A stretch of DNA of 64,000 bases from Dyadobacter sp. 676 (GTDB taxonomy: Bacteria; Bacteroidota; Bacteroidia; Cytophagales; Spirosomataceae). Below the pieces are notes generated by a model, which did no database searches, had not been told where the DNA came from, and saw nothing but the letters and a program-made list of their open reading frames with translations. A program made the translations under genes and the position numbers. This document shows, in pieces, positions 1 to 8,802 of this stretch; position 1 is the stretch's first letter, and the number at the start of each line of letters is the position of its first letter. The stretch spans positions 2,914,001 to 2,978,000 of the forward strand of contig NZ_CP159289.1 of assembly GCF_040448675.1 (NCBI RefSeq), written 5' to 3'.

Positions 1-1258
1 CAATGTGACCGTCGATTCGACCAGCACCACCAAAGGCGTCATTACCATCAAATGGACCAAACCGGCCGTAGCCACCGGAATGCCTGCACAGTACCGGCTC
101 TTCCGCGCAACCGGCCAGAACGGCTCTGCATTCTCCCAGATCGCCGCTATTAACACCAACCTCGCCCCAGGTTCCCGGGACACGATCTTCGTGGACAGAA
201 ACCTGAATACCGAAGCAAACGCATACAACTACAAGCTCGAATACTACACAACCGTGAACGGGCAGCTTACCAAATTCGACGAGACCGAAACGGCAAGCTC
301 GGTAAGGCTCGAACAGGATGCGGCGCAGCCCAATCAGATCGGTTTGAAATGGAGCGCGCTCGTGCCGTGGAGCAACAACAACCGCGTGCACAGGGTCTAC
401 CGTGAGGACAAAACCCGGCCGGGCACCTTCAACCGCATTGCGGAAGTGCCGGTAAGCGGGCCGCAGTCATTTAACTATGTCGACGACGGGACCGATAAAT
501 ATGCCGCCGACGGAACAGTCAATGTCACCATCGCCAGGGATTCCACTTATTGTTACAAAGTGGAAACCGTAGGCTCCTATAACAACAGCCAGATCAGGCC
601 TTCGGTACTTTATAATTTCTCGCAGATACTTTGCGTTTCCTCGTCCGATACTACAAAGCCCTGCCCGCCGATATTGACCCTCGACCCGCTCAATTGCGAC
701 TCGCTCAGGGCACATCCCGAGGCTTTCTGTACAACCACGGGTTTTACCAACCACCTTACCTGGGAATATCCCACCCAGGCAGGCGGCCGCGATTGTGACC
801 CATTGGTGACCGCTTACAGGGTATATTATGCAAGATATCAAGGCGACGCACCCACACTGGTTGCTACTGTAACTACCCCCCCATCGCCACTGCAAACTTC
901 CTACGATCATGAAGGGCTCACCTCCTTTGCAGGTTGCTATTATGTAACGGCCGTGAACCGGTTCGGCAGCGAGAGTGCGCCCAGCAACACCGTATGCCGC
1001 GACAATTGTCCGATGTACGTGCTGCCCAACGTTTTTACACCAAACGGCGACAATAAAAACGATATATTCCAGCCTTATGAATGCCCCGCATTCGTGCAAT
1101 CGCTGGAATTCAAGGCTTTCAACCGATGGGGTGCCCAGGTGTTCTCCACCAAAGACGTCAACATCAACTGGGATGGTAAAACCAATGGCGGAAAAGAGCT
1201 CGCAGCGGGGCAATATTATTATGAACTGACCATCTATTTCGAATCTTCACAAAGGCAA
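1..1258. repeat. Long direct repeat, copy 1 (copy 2 at 3132-4389)
   Basis: Bases 1-1258 match 3132-4389 with a constant offset of 3131. By eye I count only about eight substitutions (for example near 424, 449, 517, 877, 1134 and 1224), after which the two genes diverge. The repeat starts at or before the window edge, so its true length is unknown. It reflects a tandem gene duplication with recent copying or gene conversion between the copies. Confidence 0.9.
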
Positions 1259-1303
1259 GGTGCCGAGACTACCATGAAAGGTTGGGTACAGTTGCTGAGA
1301 TAG
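1..1303 (+). CDS. Gliding motility-associated C-terminal (CHU_C-type) secreted protein, 3' part
   Basis: Only the C-terminal 433 or so residues are in the window; the reading frame is open to the left edge. The visible part has fibronectin-III-like beta domains (motifs such as LTWEYP and YRVYYARY) followed by a C-terminal module with VLPNVFTPNGDNKNDIFQP and FNRWGAQVF, which is the CHU_C/gliding-motility C-terminal domain that directs large surface proteins through T9SS. It is almost identical to the C-terminal part of the next gene up to about base 1258, after which the last 15 codons diverge. Role is therefore a cell-surface or secreted adhesin-like protein. The ligand cannot be told from sequence. 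No terminator is obvious in the 208 bases before the next gene. Confidence 0.85.
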   Translation, partial: NVTVDSTSTTKGVITIKWTKPAVATGMPAQYRLFRATGQNGSAFSQIAAINTNLAPGSRDTIFVDRNLNTEANAYNYKLEYYTTVNGQLTKFDETETASSVRLEQDAAQPNQIGLKWSALVPWSNNNRVHRVYREDKTRPGTFNRIAEVPVSGPQSFNYVDDGTDKYAADGTVNVTIARDSTYCYKVETVGSYNNSQIRPSVLYNFSQILCVSSSDTTKPCPPILTLDPLNCDSLRAHPEAFCTTTGFTNHLTWEYPTQAGGRDCDPLVTAYRVYYARYQGDAPTLVATVTTPPSPLQTSYDHEGLTSFAGCYYVTAVNRFGSESAPSNTVCRDNCPMYVLPNVFTPNGDNKNDIFQPYECPAFVQSLEFKAFNRWGAQVFSTKDVNINWDGKTNGGKELAAGQYYYELTIYFESSQRQGAETTMKGWVQLLR

Positions 1304-1511
1304 CAACGCAAATCACATGCGAGCGTGCCTCGGGAGTTTGTGGTAATTCATACATGATTTATAAAGTTGTTTTGTAAGTTTACAAACCGACATATTATAT
1401 TCATTCCCGAAGCACACATTTTTACTTGAATTTTCGTTGATTTAACGTACCTGACAGGAGATATGGCCCCTGCCATAACCTCCCTATCATATAAGCCTGA
1501 TACGGATTTTT

Positions 1512-4434
1512 ATGCGCTCTGTTTTACGAATTACCTTATACTTCCTTTTTCTGACTCTGCTTTGCAATGGTTATCAGGCCATGGCCACGCACATACGCGC
1601 GGGCGAGATCACGGCCCGGAGGCTGAGTCCGGCAAATTCTGCAAATCATACTTATGAGATAAAGCTCACTGCCTATTTCGATATGCAGAATGGAGAGGGG
1701 GCGGCTAATGCGCAGAATAGTGTATTCTTTACTATTGGCCCCGTCAGACCCGGTCAAAATTCTATTATCGACGTTAGAGAAGCACCACGCATTCAGCCGA
1801 TTCCCAACATTGGCAACAACACAACACAGAACACGTACATTATCAATTACACATTTCCCAGCGCTGGTCAGTACCGCATTTCCTTTGAAGAAGACAACCG
1901 GAACAACAACGTACTGAACATCGGCCCCCCCGCCGACGCAGAACCTCAACTTCTATGTCAGCACGATCCTGGAAATCAATTCCAACTTCGGACAGAACCA
2001 GACGCCCGTGCTCCTCAATGCCCCTATCGACGTGGCCGCGGTAGGCCAGCGTTACATTCATAACCCCGGTGCATTCGATGCCGATGGCGACAGTCTTGCC
2101 TATCGCCTGTTCGTACCGCAGCGAAGCGGTGTAAATGGTTCGGGAATTAACTTGCAATACAAAGACCCCAACATGGTAACGCCTCCCGGCACGACCGAGG
2201 CTGGCGCTTCACCGGCCACCTTCAGCATGAATAAAATTACTGGGGACCTGATCTGGGACGCGCCGGTTACGAAAGGCTATTATAACGTGGCGTTCGTCGT
2301 GGAAGAATGGCGGGACGGTGCGCTGATCGGGCAGATCGTCCGCGATATGCAGATCATCGTCGAGGACGCGCGGAATGACAGGCCGCGGATGCAGCCCATA
2401 CCGGATATTTGCGTGGAAGCCGGGACGCTGATCAACCAGCCGGTCACGGCAACCGACAAAAACGGCGATAAGCTTACATTAACGTCGTCCGGCGGGGTCT
2501 ATGAGGCTTCGCTGATTCCGCCTGCTGTGGCGAAGTTCACCGTTGCCCAGCAAGGAGCGCAAAGCACCGTTACCGGTTTGTTTACCTGGCAAACTTCCTG
2601 CGGACACATCCGGCTCGAACCTTACGACGTACTCTTTAAAGTGGAAGATGCCCCTGGCCCGGCGGTGCCCAATCCTTCGCTGTTCAGGAAGCTGGTAGAT
2701 ATGACCACGGTGAATATCCGGGTTTACGGACCTAAACCCACCGGTTTGAGGGGAACGGCCGTGACGGATCCCACGGGCACGGCCTACCGGCTCACCTGGG
2801 ATGCCTACAAATGTCAGGTTGCGGGAGCCAAGATCGCCATTTACAGAGCGGAAAGGTGTACCGATCTCCCCGAAGACGTGTGCAGCCCAGGCATTCCCGC
2901 CGGTTCGGGCTATCAGGAAATCGGAAGGGTGGATGTGAACCAGACCACTTTCCTGGACAACAATGCGGGCGAAGGACTTCGTCCGGGCGTTTCCTATTCC
3001 TACCGCATCGTGGCCATGTTCCCAAGGCCGGGAGCAAACCCCGGCGATCCGGGATATCTGATCGGTGGAGGTGAAAGCCTCGCGTCGGCAGAATACTGCC
3101 TCAACCTGCCGATGGCAATGCCGGTAATCACCAATGTGACCGTCGATTCGACCAGCACCACCAAAGGCGTCATTACCATCAAATGGACCAAACCGGCCGT
3201 AGCCACCGGAATGCCTGCACAGTACCGGCTCTTCCGCGCAACCGGCCAGAACGGCTCTGCATTCTCCCAGATCGCCGCTATTAACACCAACCTCGCCCCA
3301 GGTTCCCGGGACACGATCTTCGTGGACAGAAACCTGAATACCGAAGCAAACGCATACAACTACAAGCTCGAATACTACACAACCGTGAACGGGCAGCTTA
3401 CCAAATTCGACGAGACCGAAACGGCAAGCTCGGTAAGGCTCGAACAGGATGCGGCGCAGCCCAATCAGATCGGTTTGAAATGGAGCGCGCTCGTGCCGTG
3501 GAGCAACAACAACCGCGTGCACAGGGTCTACCGTGAGGACAAAACCCGGCCGGGTACCTTCAACCGCATTGCGGAAGTGTCGGTAAGCGGGCCGCAGTCA
3601 TTTAACTATGTCGACGACGGGACCGATAAATATGCCGCCGACGGAACGGTCAATGTCACCATCGCCAGGGATTCCACTTATTGTTACAAAGTGGAAACCG
3701 TAGGCTCCTATAACAACAGCCAGATCAGGCCTTCGGTACTTTATAATTTCTCGCAGATACTTTGCGTTTCCTCGTCCGATACTACAAAGCCCTGCCCGCC
3801 GATATTGACCCTCGACCCGCTCAATTGCGACTCGCTCAGGGCACATCCCGAGGCTTTCTGTACAACCACGGGTTTTACCAACCACCTTACCTGGGAATAT
3901 CCCACCCAGGCAGGCGGCCGCGATTGTGACCCATTGGTGACCGCTTACAGGGTATATTATGCAAGATATCAAGGCGACGCACCCACACTGGTTGCTACTG
4001 TAACTACCCCTCCATCGCCACTGCAAACTTCCTACGATCATGAAGGGCTCACCTCCTTTGCAGGTTGCTATTATGTAACGGCCGTGAACCGGTTCGGCAG
4101 CGAGAGTGCGCCCAGCAACACCGTATGCCGCGACAATTGTCCGATGTACGTGCTGCCCAACGTTTTTACACCAAACGGCGACAATAAAAACGATATATTC
4201 CAGCCTTATGAATGCCCCGCATTCGTGCAATCGCTGGAATTCAAGGCTTTCAACCGATGGGGTGTCCAGGTGTTCTCCACCAAAGACGTCAACATCAACT
4301 GGGATGGTAAAACCAATGGCGGAAAAGAGCTCGCAGCGGGGCAATATTATTATGAAGTGACCATCTATTTCGAGTCTTCACAAAGGCAAAGCACGCCGGT
4401 CACCATGAAAGGATGGGTGCAGCTGCTGCGATAG
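1512..4434 (+). pseudogene. CHU_C-type secreted protein, frameshifted in a C7 run
   Basis: Bases 1512-1931 encode a signal peptide (about 25 residues, LYFLFLTLLCNGYQAMA) and an N-terminal domain beginning THIRAGEIT; the frame then changes and 1933-4434 continues in the +1 frame to the stop. Dropping one C from the C7 run at 1925-1931 gives NIGPPTQNLNFYVSTILEIN and a continuous protein of about 973 residues: N-terminal domain, cadherin-like or Ig-like repeats (FDADGDSLAYRLF, TATDKNGDKLTL), three FN3-like domains, and the CHU_C sorting domain (VFTPNGDNKNDIF). It is a paralog of the upstream gene, sharing its last 1.26 kb nearly base for base. Likely a T9SS-exported surface protein. Either a sequencing indel, a phase-variable tract or a true pseudogene; family identity is secure. 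Confidence 0.8.
3132..4389. repeat. Long direct repeat, copy 2 (copy 1 at 1-1258)
   Basis: This is the second copy of the repeat described at the left edge. It covers the FN3-like and CHU_C region of the frameshifted paralog. The C7 frameshift of this gene lies outside the repeat, so it cannot be compared with copy 1 inside the window. Confidence 0.9.
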
Positions 4435-4452
4435 AAACCAATCATAGGCAGA

Positions 4453-4478
4453 AAGGGCAACACAAATTGCCCTTTTTT
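4453..4478 (+). terminator. Intrinsic terminator after the CHU_C gene
   Basis: AAGGGCAA and TTGCCCTT form an 8-bp stem around a CACAAA loop, followed by TTTT. It begins 19 bases after the CHU_C stop codon. Confidence 0.8.
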
Positions 4479-4504
4479 CTTTCACATCGAAGTATTTCCT
4501 TTGT

Positions 4505-4530
4505 AGCCCGGTTTTTGTACCGGGCTTTTT
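4505..4530 (+). terminator. Second, tandem intrinsic terminator
   Basis: AGCCCGGT and ACCGGGCT form an 8-bp stem with a TTTTGT loop and a T5 tail. Placed between the first terminator and fabD, it isolates fabD from the surface-protein gene. Confidence 0.8.
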
Positions 4531-4561
4531 GTTTCACCATGAACAACCTTAAATCATCCAT

Positions 4562-5440
4562 ATGAAAACGGCATATGTTTTCCCTGGTCAGGGCTCGCAG
4601 TTCAAAGGAATGGGTCTGGACCTTTACCAGAGCTCCGATTCCGCCAAGGCGCTGTTTGAAAAAGCCAATGAAATCCTTGGCTTCGAGATCACAAAAATCA
4701 TGTTCGAAGGCACTGAAGAGGAGCTAAAACAGACCAATGTGACCCAGCCCGCGATATTCATCCATTCGGTAATCCTTGCGAAAATCAACCCCGACTTTTC
4801 GCCTAATATGGTGGCAGGCCACTCGCTGGGCGAGTTCTCCGCATTGGTAGCCGCAGGAGCACTTTCCTTCGAAGACGGCCTTTCGCTCGTGGCTAAACGT
4901 GCCGCGGCCATGCAGAAAGCCTGCGAAATCCGGCCGTCCACGATGGCCGCGATCCTGGGTCTGGCGGATCATGTGATCGAAGAAATCTGCGCAAGTATAA
5001 CGGACGAGATCGTCGTGCCTGCCAACTACAATTGTCCGGGGCAAGTCGTCATTTCCGGCACCATCGAAGGCGTCGAGCGCGCGAATGAATTGCTGAAAGC
5101 GGCCGGCGCGAAGCGTGCATTGGTACTACCTGTAGGCGGGGCATTCCATTCGCCGCTGATGGAACCGGCACGCGAAGAGCTGGCGGCGGCCATCAATGCA
5201 GCCCAGTTCGAGCCGCCCATCTGCCCCGTTTACCAGAATGTGAATGCCAAACCGGCTACCGAAGTGACCGTTATCAAAGAGAACCTGATCTCTCAATTGA
5301 CGGCTCCCGTAAGATGGACGCAGTCGGTAGAACAAATGGTGGCCGACGGTGCGGAAGTTTTCGTTGAATCGGGACCAGGCAAAGTTCTGCAAGGCCTTGT
5401 GAAAAAGATCGCTAGCACTGTAGAGGTAAAAAGTATTTAA
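4562..5440 (+). CDS. fabD: Malonyl-CoA:ACP transacylase
   Basis: This cytoplasmic enzyme moves malonyl from CoA to acyl carrier protein to supply fatty acid synthase. The 292-residue length is normal for FabD. The oxyanion motif GQGSQ lies at residues 9-13, the nucleophile elbow GHSLG at 86-90 (Ser88), and the later GGAFHSPLM supplies the catalytic His. The start is taken at 4562, giving the canonical MKTAYVFPGQG N-terminus. It is preceded by two terminators, so it has its own promoter, and is followed by tRNA-Gln with its own promoter. Another fatty acid gene (fabF) is at the far right edge and a FabH-like gene at 27.9 kb. Confidence 0.97.
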   Translation: MKTAYVFPGQGSQFKGMGLDLYQSSDSAKALFEKANEILGFEITKIMFEGTEEELKQTNVTQPAIFIHSVILAKINPDFSPNMVAGHSLGEFSALVAAGALSFEDGLSLVAKRAAAMQKACEIRPSTMAAILGLADHVIEEICASITDEIVVPANYNCPGQVVISGTIEGVERANELLKAAGAKRALVLPVGGAFHSPLMEPAREELAAAINAAQFEPPICPVYQNVNAKPATEVTVIKENLISQLTAPVRWTQSVEQMVADGAEVFVESGPGKVLQGLVKKIASTVEVKSI

Positions 5441-5457
5441 TTTTTTTCTCAAAACAC

Positions 5458-5488
5458 TTGACACAATACAGGACTCCCATTACTTTTG
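5458..5488 (+). promoter_or_regulatory. Bacteroidota-type promoter for tRNA-Gln
   Basis: TTG at 5458-5460, a 20-base spacer, then TACTTTTG at 5481-5488, an exact match to the TTG-N19/20-TAnnTTTG consensus of Bacteroidota. The tRNA begins 18 bases downstream. Confidence 0.75.
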
Positions 5489-5506
5489 CACCACTGTTTA
5501 CGGTCT

Positions 5507-5577
5507 TGGCCGATGGTGTAATGGTAACACAGGACATTTTGGTTGTCTTATTCAGGGTTCGAGTCCTTGTCGGCCAA
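5507..5577 (+). tRNA. tRNA-Gln (anticodon TTG)
   Basis: A full cloverleaf can be drawn. The acceptor stem is TGGCCGA/TCGGCCA, starting with the T1-A72 pair usual in bacterial tRNA-Gln. The D arm follows, then the anticodon stem GGACA/TGTCT (5532-5536 and 5544-5548) with loop TTTTGGT, placing anticodon TTG at 5539-5541. The T loop holds GGTTCGAGTC. CCA is not encoded. Confidence 0.97.
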
Positions 5578-5587
5578 CAGTAATCGA

Positions 5588-5615
5588 AGAGCTCATTTTT
5601 CAATGGGCTCTTTTT
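5588..5615 (+). terminator. Terminator after tRNA-Gln
   Basis: AGAGCTCATT pairs with AATGGGCTCT (one G-T pair) around TTTC, followed by a T-run. It lies 10 bases after the tRNA. Confidence 0.8.
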
Positions 5616-5741
5616 ATTTTCACCCCTTCCTGCCCCGTCCTTAGAATAAATCCAAATTTCCCGGTTCGGGTATCGGTCCGATAGCATTTCGGTCCATTTG
5701 CGACCGTAAGGTGACATTAAGGAAACCTTTTTAAAAATTTG

Positions 5742-5794
5742 GTTACTTAATGTAACTTTTCTGCTATAAAATTTGGATATGAAATGTTACATTT
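5742..5794. promoter_or_regulatory. Paired dyads upstream of tetR, candidate operators
   Basis: Two related inverted repeats lie between the tRNA terminator and the TetR gene. The first is GTTAC-TTAAT-GTAAC at 5742-5756, the second the perfect 13-base palindrome AAATGTTACATTT at 5782-5794. Both contain GTTAC/GTAAC half-sites and their centres are about 39 bases apart, close to four helical turns. This is the expected place for TetR autoregulation; binding is inferred. Confidence 0.5.
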
Positions 5795-5822
5795 ACTATG
5801 TTTTAACCTAAACAGCACCCAT

Positions 5823-6431
5823 ATGAAAATAGTAGAGAAAGTTAAAAAACGTGATCGCGAACGCACGAAGAGTAAAATACTCAAGGCGGTAGGCGAAGTA
5901 ATTGAACAATATGGTACGGAAAAAGTCGGGGTAAACCTGATTGCTCGTACCGCCGGAGTCAACAAAGTTCTGATTTACAGATACTTTGAAAGCGTGGACG
6001 GCCTGATGGAACAATACGTCAGGTCAGGAGAGTACACATCAACCCTCAGCACCGATTACATCGACAACATCCCCGAGCTGACACCCGACGAACGAAGCAA
6101 GGCTCTCACGTCCCTCATGCACACCTTCACGAACGATCTGCGCCAGCGCAAAGCCACGCGCGACCTGCTCCGCTGGGAGATCGGAACCGGAAAGTCGATG
6201 CTTTCCGACGCCCGCAACCAGATTGCGACGCGAATCCTGAACAAAATAGGCGACCTGCCCTATTATAATGACACCAGCGCACTGATCGCATTCATTTCAG
6301 CAGGTATTTATTTTTTGACCATCTCCTCTGATTATCGTGAAAAAATGCTTGACGTGGACCTTCAAACCGACGAAGGATGGAAGCGTATCGAGCGCGTAGT
6401 CGACAGTATTATCTCGGACGTCCGAGGTTGA
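5823..6431 (+). CDS. TetR/AcrR-family transcriptional regulator
   Basis: A 202-residue protein with an N-terminal helix-turn-helix: about residues 9-55, including VNLIARTAGVNKVLIYRYFES, the classic TetR recognition-helix pattern ending in YRYFxS. The rest is helical and would bind an unknown ligand and dimerise. An upstream ATG at 5784 is possible, but the start at 5823 leaves the usual short basic N-terminus (MKIVEKVKKRDRERTK) and keeps the palindrome at 5782-5794 outside the gene. The gene stands alone between two terminators, so its target may be itself or the flippase gene downstream. The ligand and regulon cannot be told. Confidence 0.9.
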   Translation: MKIVEKVKKRDRERTKSKILKAVGEVIEQYGTEKVGVNLIARTAGVNKVLIYRYFESVDGLMEQYVRSGEYTSTLSTDYIDNIPELTPDERSKALTSLMHTFTNDLRQRKATRDLLRWEIGTGKSMLSDARNQIATRILNKIGDLPYYNDTSALIAFISAGIYFLTISSDYREKMLDVDLQTDEGWKRIERVVDSIISDVRG

Positions 6432-6444
6432 CGATAAAACTACC

Positions 6445-6477
6445 GGCCCTTCCCGCTAAACGGGGAGGGTCTTTCCT
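6445..6477 (+). terminator. Terminator after tetR
   Basis: An 11-bp stem (GGCCCTTCCCG with CGGGGAGGGTC, including G-T pairs) around CTAAA, followed by a T-rich stretch. It starts 14 bases after the TetR stop codon. Confidence 0.8.
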
Positions 6478-6526
6478 TTTATTGGCAGTTACTATCCTAT
6501 ATTTGCGGTGGAAAATCCCGCATTGA

Positions 6527-8029
6527 ATGAGCGTACTGAAAAAACTGGCCAGTGAAACCGCCACTTACGGCATCAGCACCATGCTGGGCCGCTTTTTGAA
6601 TTACCTGCTGGTGGCACTGCATACTAAGCTCTTCGAACCTCAGCAAATCGCCGCCCAGGGGCAACTCTTTGCTTATGCCGGACTGGCCCTCGTGCTCTAC
6701 ACATTCGGTATGGAAACCGCCTTTTTCCGGTTTGCACGTGAAGAAAAGGACCGGAAACAATATTACGACCTCATATTGAGTGCCGTGATCGTGGTGAGCC
6801 TTGTATGCTCTACGCTCATGTTTGTATTTGCGCAACCGATCGCCGAACTGATCAGATACCCTGAATCCGCGGCGATCGTGAGGATGTTCGCGATTATTAT
6901 GGCTACCGACGGCATCGTATCCATTCCCTTCGCCCGACTGAGACTGGAAGGCCGGGGCAAAAAGTTTGTGGTTATCCGGGTTACCAATATCCTCATCAAC
7001 ATTTTCCTGAACCTGTTTTTCCTGCTCGTTTGTCGCGATATCCACGCAGGAAAATATCTCGGATTCCTGCAACCGGCCGTCGACCTCTTTTATAACCCGC
7101 TGCATGCGCCGGATTACATCGTACTGGCCAATCTTATCGCCAACCTGGCATTCTTCTGGATGCTTCGGAAGGAATTCGCCGATTTCCGGTTCGTATTCAA
7201 CAGCAATTTGTTCAGGCCGGTGTGGGTTTACGCATTTCCCGTGATGGTGATGAACGTCGGCGGCGTGTTGAATATGCTTTTCGACCGTGCGTTTATACAA
7301 TTCCTGCTTCCCGAGGGCTTCTATCCCGGCCGCAGCAACGAAACCGCGATAGGTATTTACGTGCAATGCTACAAGCTGTCGATCTTCATGAACCTGGCGA
7401 TACAAGCATTCAAGTACGCGGCTGAACCCTTCTTCTTTTCCAAAGGCGAAGACAAAAATGCCCCTCCGGTATTCGCGAAGGTTACCAAATATTTCATCAT
7501 CGTGTGCGTGCTCATGTGGGTAGGCATATGCCTGAACCTCGACTTGTTTGCCGAGTTGTTCCTTAAAAAGAAGATTTATCACGAAGGCCTGGGCGTAGTG
7601 CCGTGGCTGCTGGCAGGTTACCTGTTCCTGGGTGTTTATTACAACCTCGCAACGTGGTTCAAACTGACCGACAAGACCGAATATGGCACATGGCTCACAC
7701 TTACCGGCGCTGGCATTACCATCGTGACCAGCTTCGTGCTCGTGCCTCAGATCGGCTATCACGGTTTCGCCATTGCATTTGCATTGTCGGGCTTTATAAT
7801 GCTTGCGCTCTGTTATTATTTCGGGCAAAAATATTATCCGGTGCCATATGATATCCCCTCCGCACTGGGCTATATCGGCGGGGGTGCGCTGCTGATTTAC
7901 GCTTCCTCGCTGGTCAAAATCCCGGACCTGTGGATTTCGGTGCCGGTACATATGGCCATATTCGCGCTGGCGGTAGCCGTGGTATTCGTACTCGAACGGA
8001 AGAATATCCCTGCGCTGCGGAGACGCTAA
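6527..8029 (+). CDS. Polysaccharide flippase (Wzx-like, MOP superfamily)
   Basis: A 500-residue polytopic inner-membrane protein of the polysaccharide biosynthesis/MATE-like flippase superfamily, which moves lipid-linked sugars across the cytoplasmic membrane. The N-terminus SETATYGISTMLGRFLNYLLVALHT is the typical first helix with the conserved amphipathic start; roughly 12-14 hydrophobic segments follow and the C-terminus is a short basic tail (ERKNIPALRRR). Length is typical. It is not embedded in an obvious polysaccharide cluster here, though glycosyltransferase genes are nearby. It is convergent with the ABC genes, with only 4 bases between the stops. The substrate is unknown. Confidence 0.85.
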   Translation: MSVLKKLASETATYGISTMLGRFLNYLLVALHTKLFEPQQIAAQGQLFAYAGLALVLYTFGMETAFFRFAREEKDRKQYYDLILSAVIVVSLVCSTLMFVFAQPIAELIRYPESAAIVRMFAIIMATDGIVSIPFARLRLEGRGKKFVVIRVTNILINIFLNLFFLLVCRDIHAGKYLGFLQPAVDLFYNPLHAPDYIVLANLIANLAFFWMLRKEFADFRFVFNSNLFRPVWVYAFPVMVMNVGGVLNMLFDRAFIQFLLPEGFYPGRSNETAIGIYVQCYKLSIFMNLAIQAFKYAAEPFFFSKGEDKNAPPVFAKVTKYFIIVCVLMWVGICLNLDLFAELFLKKKIYHEGLGVVPWLLAGYLFLGVYYNLATWFKLTDKTEYGTWLTLTGAGITIVTSFVLVPQIGYHGFAIAFALSGFIMLALCYYFGQKYYPVPYDIPSALGYIGGGALLIYASSLVKIPDLWISVPVHMAIFALAVAVVFVLERKNIPALRRR

Positions 8030-8033
8030 GGGG

Positions 8034-8780
8034 TCATTCCTGCATTTCGCGGAGTAATTTATTCGAAAACAGAAATTCTTTGAGCTCAGGGACATTCGTT
8101 TTGGTAATGTCGGTGTTCACCCCTTCCCAAAGCTTATTTCCCTGATAAAGGAACATAATATTCTCGCCGATCTCCATCACCGAGTTCATATCGTGGGTAA
8201 TGATGATGGTCGTAATCTTGTATTCCTCGGTAATCTCCTTGATCAGTTCGTCGATTTTCACCGAAGTCAGCGGATCGAGCCCGGAGTTGGGTTCGTCACA
8301 AAAAAGGTAAGCGGGGTTCATTACAATGGCCCGTGCAATCCCCACACGCTTTTTCATCCCGCCGCTGATCTCCGACGGCATACGCTTCGCCGCCGCTTCC
8401 AGCCCTACCCTTTGCAGGCAGAATGCAACCCGCTCCCGTTTTTCTTCCGGCGTTTGGGTCGTTAGCATATCTAAGGGGAAACGCACATTTTCTTCCACCG
8501 TTTTGGAGTCAAACAATGCTCCGCCCTGGAACAGGACGCCCATTTCGCGGCGGATCGACTGCTGGGTATCCTTGTCGCAATGGTAAAAATCACGTCCGTT
8601 GTAGAGCACATTCCCCTGATCGGGTTTCACCAGACCGATCATGCATTTCAGCAACACGCTCTTGCCGGTGCCGCTGCCGCCGATGATCAGGTTCGTCTCG
8701 CCTTTCCTGAACTGCGCCGAAATGCCCTTTAAAACTTCTTTTCCGTTGAATGCCTTATAAATATTGTTGATTTCGATCAT
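8034..8780 (-). CDS. mlaF: MlaF-like ABC transporter ATP-binding protein
   Basis: A cytoplasmic ATPase that would energise lipid transport between the inner and outer membranes together with the MlaE-type permease encoded just upstream. Walker A GGSGTGKS is at residues 34-41, the signature motif ISGGMKKR near 138, and Walker B LFCDEP near 160 followed by NSGLDPLTS, a pattern characteristic of the Mla/Ttg2A branch. The 248-residue length fits. It lies 22 bases after the permease gene on the same strand, so the pair forms an operon. An MCE-domain substrate-binding partner is not seen in the window. Confidence 0.88.
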   Translation of the reverse strand: MIEINNIYKAFNGKEVLKGISAQFRKGETNLIIGGSGTGKSVLLKCMIGLVKPDQGNVLYNGRDFYHCDKDTQQSIRREMGVLFQGGALFDSKTVEENVRFPLDMLTTQTPEEKRERVAFCLQRVGLEAAAKRMPSEISGGMKKRVGIARAIVMNPAYLFCDEPNSGLDPLTSVKIDELIKEITEEYKITTIIITHDMNSVMEIGENIMFLYQGNKLWEGVNTDITKTNVPELKEFLFSNKLLREMQE

Positions 8781-8802
8781 TTTGTGGTCCGGTTGAAAGC
8801 GC

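Noticed and set aside
876..882. C7 run in the first CHU_C gene, considered as another frameshift.
   Set aside because: It is in frame (Thr-Pro-Pro), and the paralog has CCCTCC at the same site with the same protein.
6497..8095. Very long open frame (532 codons) opposite the flippase gene.
   Set aside because: It mirrors the coding frame of a clear MOP flippase, encodes His/Gln/Arg-rich sequence with no recognisable family, and has no promoter or terminator of its own.
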